Source: Chloroflexota bacterium
GTDB lineage: Bacteria > Chloroflexota > Limnocylindria > QHBO01
Direction of reading: 5' to 3'
NCBI GenBank assembly: GCA_040902225.1
Contig: JBBDXT010000004.1
Coordinates: 256,376 to 320,375, forward strand
Length of the DNA: 64,000 bases
The notes under the pieces are model-generated. The model saw only the letters and a program-made list of their open reading frames with translations, did no database searches and was not told the origin of the DNA. Shown piece after piece: positions 44,114 to 51,766 of the stretch. Made by a program: the position numbers and the translations under genes. Within the stretch, counting starts at the first letter, position 1. The number at the start of each line of letters is the position of its first letter.

Positions 44114-45865
44114 ATGCCTCGGCCCCGCGCGATCTCACGCACTGACCCCACCCTCATCAGCAACGCGGACATGGCGCGGGTATTCAACGAGATCGCCGAC
44201 ATGCTGGAGATCTCGGGCGAGCTGGTCTACAAGGCGGTCGCGTATCGACGTGTCGCAGATGCGGTTGAGCGCTGGCCCGATGACGTCGCTCATCTCTTCC
44301 AGGCCGATGATCCCCCCAAGATCCCAGGAGCCGGCCCGGCACTGAGCACCAAGCTGGCGGAGCTGGCAACCACCGGACAGCTGGCGTATTACGACCGCAT
44401 GCGTGCCCAGGTTCCCAGCGGGCTGCTGGAGATCCTGAAGATCCCCGGGGTCGGGCCGCGAACCGTGAAGCAACTCCACGACGAGCTGGGGATCGATTCC
44501 GTCGAGGCGCTGCGGGCTGCCGCGGAGGCGGGGACGCTTCGCAGCCTGAAAGGGCTCTCGGCCCGGACCGAGGAGAACATCCTCGCCGCCATGGCCCGCC
44601 TGGCCTCGCGGGGTACCCGCCTGCTCCTGCACGACGCCGATGCGCTGATGTCCGGCCTGGTCGATCAGCTGCGGGAGGTCCGCGGCGTGCGCGCCATCGA
44701 GCCGGCGGGATCGCTGCGGCGCCGAAAGGCGACGATCGGGGATCTCGACTTGCTTGCTGCGACCGATGATCCCGCACGCCTGATCCGTGCCCTCGACAGC
44801 CTGACGACCGTGGAACACGTGCTCAGCGCGGGCACGGACAAGTCGAGCATCGTGCTGGCCGAGGGGCCGCAGGTCGACCTGATGGTCTGTCCGCCGGCCG
44901 CCTGGGGCAGCCACCTGGTCCACTTCACCGGCAGCAAGGAGCACAACGTCGCCCTGCGTGGCATGGCGCTCGAGCGCGGCCTGTCGCTCTCCGAGAAGGG
45001 CTTCAAGGTCGTCGAGAGCGGTGAGCTGCAACCGATTGCCACCGAGGAAGAGGTCTACGAGCGGCTCGGCCTGCTGTTGATCCCGCCCGAGCTGCGCGAG
45101 GACAGCGGCGAGATCCAGGCCGCGCTGGCCGACCGCCTGCCCGACCTCGTCAACATGACCGATCTACGCGGCGACACCCACGTGCACTCGGACTGGACCG
45201 ATGGGGTCGATTCGATCGAGGTGATGGCTCGCGCGGCGCGCGACCTCGGCCGCGCCTGGATCGTCCTGACCGATCACTCACCGTCGCTCGGCATCACGCG
45301 TGGCCTGACCGTCGAGCGAGTGACCGAGCAGCGCGAGGAGATCAGCCGGCTGAATGGCGAGCTTGCGCCGTTCCGTATCCTGCACGGCACCGAGATGGAG
45401 ATCCGTGCCGATGCGACCCTCGACTATCCCGATGACCTGCTGGCCCGGTTTGACGTCGTGGTGGCAAGCGTGCACACCGCCCGCGGGCAGTCGACCGAGC
45501 AGCTCACCCGTCGCACGCTGGCGGCGATCGACAACCCGAACGTCGACGTCATTGCACATCCCACCGGGCGAATCGTGAATCGCCGCGACCCGATCGCCCT
45601 CGATTGGCCGCGCGTCTTCGAGGCCGCGGCCCGCACCGGCACGGCGCTGGAGCTGAACGGCAGCCCCCGCCTTGATCTCGACGACGCCCTGGCTCGCGCG
45701 GCCGGCCAGGCGGGCGTGCGACTCACCCTGGCCAGCGATGCGCATCGCACCGAGGAGCTCGACCAGCTCCGCTACGCGGTCTCGGTCGCGCGACGCGCGT
45801 GGCTGACGCCCGCGCAGGTGGTCGGTACCCGCACCGCCGACGAGCTGCTGGAGCTGGTGGGATGA
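44114..45865 (+). CDS. polX: DNA polymerase/3'-5' exonuclease PolX
   Basis: PolX is a family X gap-filling polymerase joined to a PHP-domain exonuclease, used in base-excision repair. The 583 residues show the N-terminal helix-hairpin-helix region (PKIPGAGPALSTKLAELATT, LKIPGVGPRTVKQLHDELGI), the nucleotidyl-transfer site PAGSLRRRKATIGDLDLLAA, and the PHP domain from about residue 350 with GDTHVHSDWTDG, TDHSPSLGIT, HGTEMEI, SVHTARGQ, HPTGR and SDAHRTEEL. All metal-site His/Asp blocks appear present. The downstream membrane-protein gene overlaps its stop (ATGA). Confidence 0.95.
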   Translation: MPRPRAISRTDPTLISNADMARVFNEIADMLEISGELVYKAVAYRRVADAVERWPDDVAHLFQADDPPKIPGAGPALSTKLAELATTGQLAYYDRMRAQVPSGLLEILKIPGVGPRTVKQLHDELGIDSVEALRAAAEAGTLRSLKGLSARTEENILAAMARLASRGTRLLLHDADALMSGLVDQLREVRGVRAIEPAGSLRRRKATIGDLDLLAATDDPARLIRALDSLTTVEHVLSAGTDKSSIVLAEGPQVDLMVCPPAAWGSHLVHFTGSKEHNVALRGMALERGLSLSEKGFKVVESGELQPIATEEEVYERLGLLLIPPELREDSGEIQAALADRLPDLVNMTDLRGDTHVHSDWTDGVDSIEVMARAARDLGRAWIVLTDHSPSLGITRGLTVERVTEQREEISRLNGELAPFRILHGTEMEIRADATLDYPDDLLARFDVVVASVHTARGQSTEQLTRRTLAAIDNPNVDVIAHPTGRIVNRRDPIALDWPRVFEAAARTGTALELNGSPRLDLDDALARAAGQAGVRLTLASDAHRTEELDQLRYAVSVARRAWLTPAQVVGTRTADELLELVG

Positions 45866-46638
45866 CCGCCACCGACGCGCGCCGCGAGGGGCTGTGGATC
45901 ATCGGGCGCCGCATCGAGCGCCCCGAAACGATCGTGCTGGCCGCGGTGATGGCCGGCCTGGTTGTCTACGGCTGGTTCGCGCCGGCCTTCTGGCTGGCCG
46001 TGGCGATCGCCGGTCAGCTGGCGATCGGCGGGATGGGTGCGGTGTGGGTCATCGGCCCGGTCCGTTCCCGGTTCGGCTTCGCGAGATATGCGACCTTCCC
46101 GGTGGCAGGCGTGGCCCTCACCCTCCTTGGCCAGATGCTGAGCCCGACCGCGCAGCTGCTGGGTGCCCCGGTGGTCGCACTGCTCCTGTTCGGCGTGCTG
46201 TGGTACGAGCTGCGGCTGCCTGAGGGCCGATCACCGCGGCTGAGCATCGACCTCACCCTGGTGGGGATCGTCTTCGCTGCGGCCGCAGGAATCGCGGCCA
46301 GCTTTCCGGCCGCGTCCTGGCCGCCGGCCGTGCTGCTGGTGGTGATTGCGGCCGCGGTGCCCGCGCTGCGCGCGGCCGAGCTGCGCGGGCGGTACGGGGT
46401 GGAGGCGGTCGGCCAGGCCGCACTGCACCTGCTGGCAATTGCCCAGCTCGGCGCCAGCCTGGCGCTGCTGCACCTCCCCGGCGTGGTCGGCTCAGCGGTC
46501 CTCGCGCTGGGCTTTCACGCGTGGGCAGGCGCGGCCGAAGCGCTGGGCAACGGCGCGCGCACGAGGGCGGTGGCACTCGAGTTCGGCAGCCTCGCGCTGC
46601 TCGGGCTGCTGGTCGCGCTCCTCCTGAAGCCGGCATGA
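45862..46638 (+). CDS. Hypothetical integral membrane protein
   Basis: The 258-residue product has seven to eight predicted transmembrane helices (about 25-42, 45-66, 80-98, 103-120, 132-152, 157-172, 195-220 and 235-256) and no recognised motif. It is translationally coupled to polX on one side and to a small zinc-ribbon ORF on the other. No function can be assigned. Confidence 0.7.
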   Translation: MTATDARREGLWIIGRRIERPETIVLAAVMAGLVVYGWFAPAFWLAVAIAGQLAIGGMGAVWVIGPVRSRFGFARYATFPVAGVALTLLGQMLSPTAQLLGAPVVALLLFGVLWYELRLPEGRSPRLSIDLTLVGIVFAAAAGIAASFPAASWPPAVLLVVIAAAVPALRAAELRGRYGVEAVGQAALHLLAIAQLGASLALLHLPGVVGSAVLALGFHAWAGAAEALGNGARTRAVALEFGSLALLGLLVALLLKPA

Positions 46639-46877
46639 CCGAGGCGACGCCAACCGGCGGCTCTCCTGACCTGTGTCTGCGGTGTGACGGGCCGATCCAG
46701 TCGATGGGGATCGAGGACTTCCGGGTTGAGCTGCGCGTCCCGCGTCCCCAGCCTCGGCGCGCGTTGACACCCCTCTCGGGCTCTGCTACAACAAGGCGCC
46801 CTTCGGCCTGGTGGCCCCGCCGCACGGGCAATTTCCGCACCATTGACCGCCTCAAATTGAGCTTGGGGAGACGATGA
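46635..46877 (+). CDS. Small putative zinc-ribbon protein, 80 aa
   Basis: The ORF starts MTEATPTGGSPDLCLRCDGP with one CxxC pair and continues IQSMGIEDFRVEL, like short single-knuckle zinc-ribbon proteins. The second half (from about residue 35) is Arg/Pro-rich and overlaps a consensus promoter for the next gene, so only the first half looks protein-like. It overlaps its neighbours by ATGA at both ends, which supports translation. It could be a real gene whose tail has been overlaid by a promoter, or a decaying one. Confidence 0.4.
   Translation: MTEATPTGGSPDLCLRCDGPIQSMGIEDFRVELRVPRPQPRRALTPLSGSATTRRPSAWWPRRTGNFRTIDRLKLSLGRR
46764..46792 (+). promoter_or_regulatory. Consensus sigma70 promoter for the TPR gene
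   Basis: TTGACA (46764-46769) and TACAAC (46787-46792) are 17 bases apart. The predicted start near 46799 lies about 75 bases before the ATG at 46874. It sits inside the upstream small ORF. Confidence 0.7.
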
Positions 46878-47704
46878 CGCTCGACGAGACGGAGACCATC
46901 AACCGCCAGCGCAGGCATCTCACCGATGTCGCCATCGGGCAGGCGACGCGCGGGGAATGGGAGGGGGCGGTCTCCAGCAACCAGCAGATCCTTGAGCTGG
47001 GTGGCGACACCGACGCGTACAACCGGCTGGGAAAGGCGCTCGCCGAGCTGGGGCGTCACGCGGAGGCGCTGGACGCATACCAGGGAGCCCTGGCGCGCGA
47101 TGCCACCAACCGCATCGCCGAGCGGAACGTGGGCCGGCTGCGGGTCATCGCCGGCGGCGGCGACGCGTCGGCGGTGGGGGATGGAAAGCAGGAGAAGGCA
47201 TTGGCCTCGCACTTCATCGAGGAGATGGGGAAGACCGGCCACGCTCGCCTCATCAACCTGATCCCAGCCAAGCAGCTCGCCTCACTCTCGGCCGGCGACG
47301 CGGTCGAGCTGGCGCTGGAGGGGGCCCTGCTGGTTGCGCGCGTCGGCGAGGTGGAGGTGGGCCAGGTCGAGCCTCGCATCGGCGCACGGCTCGCCAAGCT
47401 CATGAAGGCCGGCAACCGCTACGAGGCAGCCATCACCACCGTCGATCGTGACGAGGTGCGGGTGATCATCCACGAGGCGTTCGCCGATCCGGCCAACTTC
47501 GGCAAGGTCAGCTTTCCCGGTAGCGCGACCGGACGGCCGGGTGACGTCCGACCGTACATCAAGGGCACGGCGCTCCGCTACGATGACGAGGAGGAGTCCG
47601 AGGAGGTGGAGGAGGAGACGGAGGAGGTCGAGGAGCTCGACACCAGCCTTCCGGAATTCTCCGCCGAACCCGACGTCGAGGAAGAGCTGCTCGAAGAACC
47701 GTAG
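46874..47704 (+). CDS. TPR protein with a HIRAN-like middle domain and acidic tail
   Basis: The 276-residue protein starts with tetratricopeptide-like helices (about 10-90, GGDTDAYNRLGKALAELGRH, ALDAYQGALARDATN). A middle domain (about 110-215) includes LINLIPAKQLASLSAGDAVE and VGQVEPRIGARLAKLMKAGN. The pattern resembles HIRAN-type domains found in DNA-processing proteins, which is a pattern-based guess. The last ~45 residues are almost entirely Glu/Asp (from DDEEESEEVEEE). GGGGAG precedes the ATG. The methylase-like gene follows after eight bases. Confidence 0.65.
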   Translation: MTLDETETINRQRRHLTDVAIGQATRGEWEGAVSSNQQILELGGDTDAYNRLGKALAELGRHAEALDAYQGALARDATNRIAERNVGRLRVIAGGGDASAVGDGKQEKALASHFIEEMGKTGHARLINLIPAKQLASLSAGDAVELALEGALLVARVGEVEVGQVEPRIGARLAKLMKAGNRYEAAITTVDRDEVRVIIHEAFADPANFGKVSFPGSATGRPGDVRPYIKGTALRYDDEEESEEVEEETEEVEELDTSLPEFSAEPDVEEELLEEP

Positions 47705-47712
47705 GAGCCCGA

Positions 47713-50535
47713 TTGAGCGAGGCCGAACGGAAGCGACTGGATCACGTCGTTCTTCCACGCCGTCTCCCCGGACTCGCACTTCTGGAGCGCTACTTCCCCT
47801 CGCCGGCCGACAATCAGCTCGACGCCGAGCTGACGGCATTTGGCCGGGCGGGCGACACGGTCCTCGATCCATGGGCCGGCACGGGCTGGACCGCTCGCCG
47901 CGCGATCGCCCACGGCATGCGGGTCGTTGCGGCCGATCCCTCGCCATTCGCGCAGCTGGCGGGCCAGGCGTTCCTGCTGGCCCCGGAGCCGAGCGCTCTT
48001 GATGCGGCCTTCGCCCAGCTCTCTGCCTCGCGGCGCGTGGACGTGCCACTGCGCCAGCATCTGGAAGAGCTCTACGCCACCCGCTGCTCGACCTGTCGTC
48101 GGCCCGTGGTCGGGGAGCAGTTCATCTGGCCTCGCGATGGTGACGCACCGGGCCGCAAGATCTATCACTGCCCGAACTGCGACGTCTCCATCGGCGGTCC
48201 CCAGGAGCGGGTCGCTCCGATCGACGACGCCGACCTTGCCAAGCTCGGGATCGACCGGGCGGTGGAGCCGGAGCCGGTGCTGCCGGTCGGCCATCCTGCA
48301 GCCGACCTCGAGGATGACCTCCCGCCCGCCCCTGTTGGGCTGACCGCGGAGCCCGACCCGGAGGACGACCCGGCAGCGCCGATCGGCGAGGTCGGCGGAC
48401 CCCCGTCGCTGGCCCCCGCGACACCTGATCCACCCACCGGGTCGCTTCGTGCCGGACGCCCGCACTACGCCTCGACCGTCCACCCCGACCCCGCCGCGCC
48501 ACCGGCCACTGACGTCCGGCAGAGCCTTCACTATCAGCAGCTGCGCGACCGGTTCCCGGTCCTGGATGGGCGTACCGAGCTGGTCGATGAGCTGCTCGAC
48601 CTGTACACCCCCCGCAACCTGTATGCGCTCCAGACGATTGCCAACAAGATCGACGCTGAATTCCGGGAGCCGTCGCTGGCCGCGGTCTTCCGGCTGGCAC
48701 TGGCGGCCTGCCTCCTGCCCGGCAGCCGCCTGAACGGGTACCCCGGCCGAGTCGCCTCGCTCCGCATCAGCGGTGGACACGTGCGCCAGCCGGCGTCCCG
48801 TCACCAGCGCGAGGTGAACGTGTGGCGCCTCTTCGAGGCGGCGGTGCACGACGTGCGGACGGCGATCATCGCCCTCGGCCGGGATCGTCGTCCCGCCCGC
48901 TTCGCCGCGGACCTGGACGAGCTGGGAGGGGTCGGTGCGGCCAACGTGCTCTGGATCCGATGCCGGCCCGCCGTGGTTGGGCAGTACTTGCCGCCGGATG
49001 GCGTCGACCTGGTCCTCGGCTCGCCGCCGCCCGCGGGGAGCGTGGACGAGATGAGCTTCGAGTACCTCGCCACGGCCTGGCTGCTCGGGCGCGAGGCGGC
49101 GGAGACGCTCCGGCTGGAGCCGCTGTTTGGAGCGGCGCACGGAGAGGGAGAGCCAGCCGAGGCAACCGCCATGCGGCACGCCATGGCGTCGGCCGCCGGG
49201 GCCCTCAAGCCGGGTGGCTGGTGCAACCTGCTGATCGAGGGCGGGGAGCTCGATCGGGTGCTGGCAGCCGCCGTGGCGGGGGCGGCCGCCGACCTCGAGC
49301 TGGTCGACGTGGTTCATCGAGAATCGGTTCGCTCCGGCGATGCGATGGCGCTGCATTTTCGAAAGACGTCCGCCGAGGATCACCTGCGCCGGGTCATCGA
49401 GGCGACCCCGCTCCAGCTGGGAGCCGAGGACGGGCACCTCACGTACCCGGAGCTCGCGGCCGCGATCGACCGTGCGGTGACCGCACTGCTCAGGCGTCGC
49501 GGCGAGCCGGCGGGCCTGATGCGTGTCGGCGCGGCGGTCATCGTGGAGCTGCAGGGCTCGGGCCTGCTGGCGCGCCTCGCAGCCTCCCGCGGCCCGGCGC
49601 AGGAGGTCGCCGATGGCGACGCGAAGGATGTGCCGCCCGAGGAGCGACCCGAGCGCGGGCCGAACCTGCTCGCCACCCTGCTGCGCGAGGAGCTGGCGCG
49701 CGACGATCACCCATCGCTGGTCCGCATCGGCGATCTCGACCGCCCCCTGTGGTGGCTTCGCCTGCCGGAGCTGGACGAGGCGCCGCTGGCGGATCGGGTC
49801 GAGTGGGCCACCTTCTCCATCCTGACCACGGCGGGGCGCCTCGATGAGCATGCCTTCCTGGAACGGATCTTCGTCCTCTTCCCCGGGCTGGACGCGCCGG
49901 ACGAGGAGCTGGTGCGGGCCTGCCTGGCGGCCTACGCCTCGGTTGGCGAGAAGGGGTTGCTGCGCACCGAGGAGGATCTCGCGGCGCGGCAGGAGGACCA
50001 CGCCCGGATCATCGGCACGCTGGTCGACTACGGCCATCGCCTCGGCCTTCGTGCGTGGGTCGGTCGCCGTGAGCACGACCGCCCGTATGCCGGCGCAACC
50101 CTCCTCGAACGCCTGCGCGAGGATGAACGGCGCGCGTACCTGCCGCTCATCGTGCGCGCCGCGGCGGAGATGCTGGCGGCGCTCGACGCGATCTGGTACG
50201 TGCGCGGCAGGATGGCGTTCATGTTCGACGTCGAGTGGACCGCCATGATCGGAGACCCGATCCTGCGCCGTGGATGCCAGATCGAGCCGACCGACCACCA
50301 GGCGCGCTTCTGCGTCTTCCCTGCCGAGCGGACCGAGCTGCTCCGACTCAAGCTGGACCGATCGCCGTGGCTGAGAGCGGAGGTCGCTCGTCAGAACTGG
50401 CATTTCCTCAAGTGGCAGCACCTCGAGGGACTCGCCGCTCGCGATGGCGCGAGCCTCGACTGGCTGGAGCCGGTGCTCGGGCTCGACCCGCTGATCGAGC
50501 GTGGCGGGGAGCAGCTCACGATGTTCGGGGAGTAG
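47713..50535 (+). CDS. Large methyltransferase-like protein with zinc ribbon (divergent DNA methylase)
   Basis: The 940-residue protein has an N-terminal SAM-binding motif (DTVLDPWAGTGWTARRAI, about 48-65), a four-Cys zinc ribbon (CSTC and CPNC, about 125-156), a Pro/Asp-rich linker, and a second methylase part with DLVLGSPPPAGSVDEMSF near residue 433. That segment is where amino-methylases have (D/N/S)PP(Y/F); here it is SPPP, so activity is uncertain. The zinc ribbon and split layout recall adenine-specific DNA methylases of the DUF1156/COG1743 type. The C-terminal ~330 residues are helical and unrecognised. The start is TTG 47713 with AGGAG five bases upstream. No restriction gene is nearby. 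Confidence 0.7.
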   Translation: MSEAERKRLDHVVLPRRLPGLALLERYFPSPADNQLDAELTAFGRAGDTVLDPWAGTGWTARRAIAHGMRVVAADPSPFAQLAGQAFLLAPEPSALDAAFAQLSASRRVDVPLRQHLEELYATRCSTCRRPVVGEQFIWPRDGDAPGRKIYHCPNCDVSIGGPQERVAPIDDADLAKLGIDRAVEPEPVLPVGHPAADLEDDLPPAPVGLTAEPDPEDDPAAPIGEVGGPPSLAPATPDPPTGSLRAGRPHYASTVHPDPAAPPATDVRQSLHYQQLRDRFPVLDGRTELVDELLDLYTPRNLYALQTIANKIDAEFREPSLAAVFRLALAACLLPGSRLNGYPGRVASLRISGGHVRQPASRHQREVNVWRLFEAAVHDVRTAIIALGRDRRPARFAADLDELGGVGAANVLWIRCRPAVVGQYLPPDGVDLVLGSPPPAGSVDEMSFEYLATAWLLGREAAETLRLEPLFGAAHGEGEPAEATAMRHAMASAAGALKPGGWCNLLIEGGELDRVLAAAVAGAAADLELVDVVHRESVRSGDAMALHFRKTSAEDHLRRVIEATPLQLGAEDGHLTYPELAAAIDRAVTALLRRRGEPAGLMRVGAAVIVELQGSGLLARLAASRGPAQEVADGDAKDVPPEERPERGPNLLATLLREELARDDHPSLVRIGDLDRPLWWLRLPELDEAPLADRVEWATFSILTTAGRLDEHAFLERIFVLFPGLDAPDEELVRACLAAYASVGEKGLLRTEEDLAARQEDHARIIGTLVDYGHRLGLRAWVGRREHDRPYAGATLLERLREDERRAYLPLIVRAAAEMLAALDAIWYVRGRMAFMFDVEWTAMIGDPILRRGCQIEPTDHQARFCVFPAERTELLRLKLDRSPWLRAEVARQNWHFLKWQHLEGLAARDGASLDWLEPVLGLDPLIERGGEQLTMFGE

Positions 50536-50573
50536 TCGGGCGATCCCTCCGCCTGCGCGGTAGACTCGCCATT

Positions 50574-50606
50574 GGGAGTGTCGTGGTTCCCCCCCGCGGC
50601 ACTCCC
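50574..50606. terminator. Bidirectional-type hairpin between the methylase-like gene and csoR
   Basis: GGGAGTG (50574-50580) and CACTCCC (50600-50606) pair perfectly, and CGTGG/CCGCG extend the stem inward. It lies in the 76-base gap between the two convergent genes and could end transcription from both sides. No T tract is present. Confidence 0.55.
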
Positions 50607-50611
50607 ACTCT

Positions 50612-50947
50612 TCAGGCCCGCGGCCCCTTCGGGCGTGCTGATCGCCTGCCCAGGGCGCGCCGCACCACCGTCATCACCTCGTCCACGTATGGCTCGCCCT
50701 GACCGGTCTTGATGGCATGGGTCAGGCAGCCGTCGATGTGATCCTCGAGGAGCAGGAGCGCCACGGAGTCGGCGGCCGCCGTCATGGCCTCGACCTGCTG
50801 GAGGATGTCCAGGCAGTACGCCTCGTCCTCCACCAGCCGAGCGATGCCCCGGACCTGGCCCTCGATCCGCCGCAGCCGGTTCAGCAACTCCCCGCGGTCC
50901 TTGGTATAGGCGTGACGGAAATGGTCGTGGCCGGTCTCGCTGGTCAT
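50612..50947 (-). CDS. csoR: CsoR-family copper-sensing repressor
   Basis: CsoR-family proteins are all-helical metal-sensing repressors. The 111 residues have the family core LLNRLRRIEGQVRGIARLVE and the Cu(I) ligand set Cys45 (AYCLDIL), His70 and Cys74 (DHIDGC). This C-H-C pattern is typical of copper sensors; RcnR/FrmR types have other residues. Release from DNA on Cu(I) binding is expected. A palindrome overlaps its start codon and -10 box, so it should repress itself. No copper exporter or chaperone is in the window. Confidence 0.88.
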   Translation of the reverse strand: MTSETGHDHFRHAYTKDRGELLNRLRRIEGQVRGIARLVEDEAYCLDILQQVEAMTAAADSVALLLLEDHIDGCLTHAIKTGQGEPYVDEVMTVVRRALGRRSARPKGPRA

Positions 50948-50963
50948 ACTCGGGGGTAGTATG
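50945..50963. promoter_or_regulatory. Candidate CsoR operator and promoter
   Basis: CATACTCGGGGGTAGTATG is an inverted repeat (CATACT/AGTATG) around a G-rich centre, resembling known CsoR sites such as the B. subtilis copZ operator (GGGGGTAT-type core). On the minus strand its right arm is a CATACT -10 box, and its left arm contains the csoR ATG. Confidence 0.6.
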
Positions 50964-51020
50964 CGGACACGCGGCTGGGGCGGTCAATCGGTCGCGCGGG
51001 GCCGGGGCGCCGGTTCGCGC

Positions 51021-51026
51021 TACGAT
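51021..51026 (+). promoter_or_regulatory. -10 box (TACGAT) upstream of the PIG-L deacetylase gene
   Basis: TACGAT ends 11 bases before the ATG at 51038, predicting a leader of about five bases without a Shine-Dalgarno sequence. Confidence 0.4.
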
Positions 51027-51037
51027 GCTTCGCAGCA

Positions 51038-51766
51038 ATGCCCGATTCTGAACGCGACGAGCTGATCAAACCGCTCGACCGAGCCCTGGTGATCTTCAGC
51101 CACCCCGATGATGCCGAGTTCAGCGCAGCGGCGACCATCGCGCACCTGACGGCCTCCGGGACGCGCGTCGACTACGTTGTGACGACTGATGGCGGCAAGG
51201 GGACCGAAGACCCGACGGTGACATCGGCGCAGCTGACCGCCACCCGCGAGGCCGAGCAGCGAGCCGCCGCGGATCGGCTTGGCGTCTCTGAGATCGTTCA
51301 CCTCGGCTACCCGGATGGATACCTAACGCCCAGCCTCGACCTGCGACGCGAAATCGTGCGGCAGATCCGGCGCTTCCGCCCTGAGCTGGTCATCGCCCAG
51401 AACCCGGTGCGGCGACAGGACGGGAACCCGTTCATCGGCCATCCGGACCATCTCGCCACCGGGGAGGCGACGCTGGCCGCGGTCTATCCCGCCGCGCGCG
51501 ACCGTCTCAACTTCCCGGAGCTCATCGGTGAGGGCCTGGAGCCGTGGAAGGTGCGCCAGGTGCTGGTCTCCGGCGTGGAGCAGCCGAACCTTTTCGTCGA
51601 CGTCTCCCAGACCTTCGAGGTCGGCCTGGCGGCGCTCCTCTGCCACGCGAGCCAGATTCCCGATCCGGCCGCGACCGAGGCGCGCGTCCGGGTGCGAGCC
51701 ACGGAGCTTGGGGCGCCGGTTGGCCTGCCGCTCGCCAATGCCTTCCTCTCGATCGTGATCGACTGA
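51038..51766 (+). CDS. PIG-L family deacetylase
   Basis: The PIG-L/LmbE fold hydrolyses N-acetyl groups from sugars or glycolipids with zinc. The 242 residues show the metal motif SHPDDAEFSAAATIAHL (about 21-37), TDGGKG, REAEQRAAADRLG and the third ligand segment GHPDHLATGEATL. The substrate is not evident; MshB/BshB-type thiol pathways and glycan deacetylation are possibilities. Its stop overlaps the ABC exporter start, and the four-gene run that follows suggests a cell-envelope link. Confidence 0.88.
   Translation: MPDSERDELIKPLDRALVIFSHPDDAEFSAAATIAHLTASGTRVDYVVTTDGGKGTEDPTVTSAQLTATREAEQRAAADRLGVSEIVHLGYPDGYLTPSLDLRREIVRQIRRFRPELVIAQNPVRRQDGNPFIGHPDHLATGEATLAAVYPAARDRLNFPELIGEGLEPWKVRQVLVSGVEQPNLFVDVSQTFEVGLAALLCHASQIPDPAATEARVRVRATELGAPVGLPLANAFLSIVID

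Noticed and set aside
47578..50421. A minus-strand open frame of about 947 codons opposite the methylase-like gene
   Set aside because: It is a shadow frame of GC-rich coding DNA: Arg/Gly/His-rich, no domain signature, and it covers the plus-strand gene that has a Shine-Dalgarno, SAM motif and zinc ribbon.
50536..50611. Possible small RNA starting from TAGACT before the csoR hairpin
   Set aside because: No -35 element, and the hairpin is explained by termination between two convergent genes.
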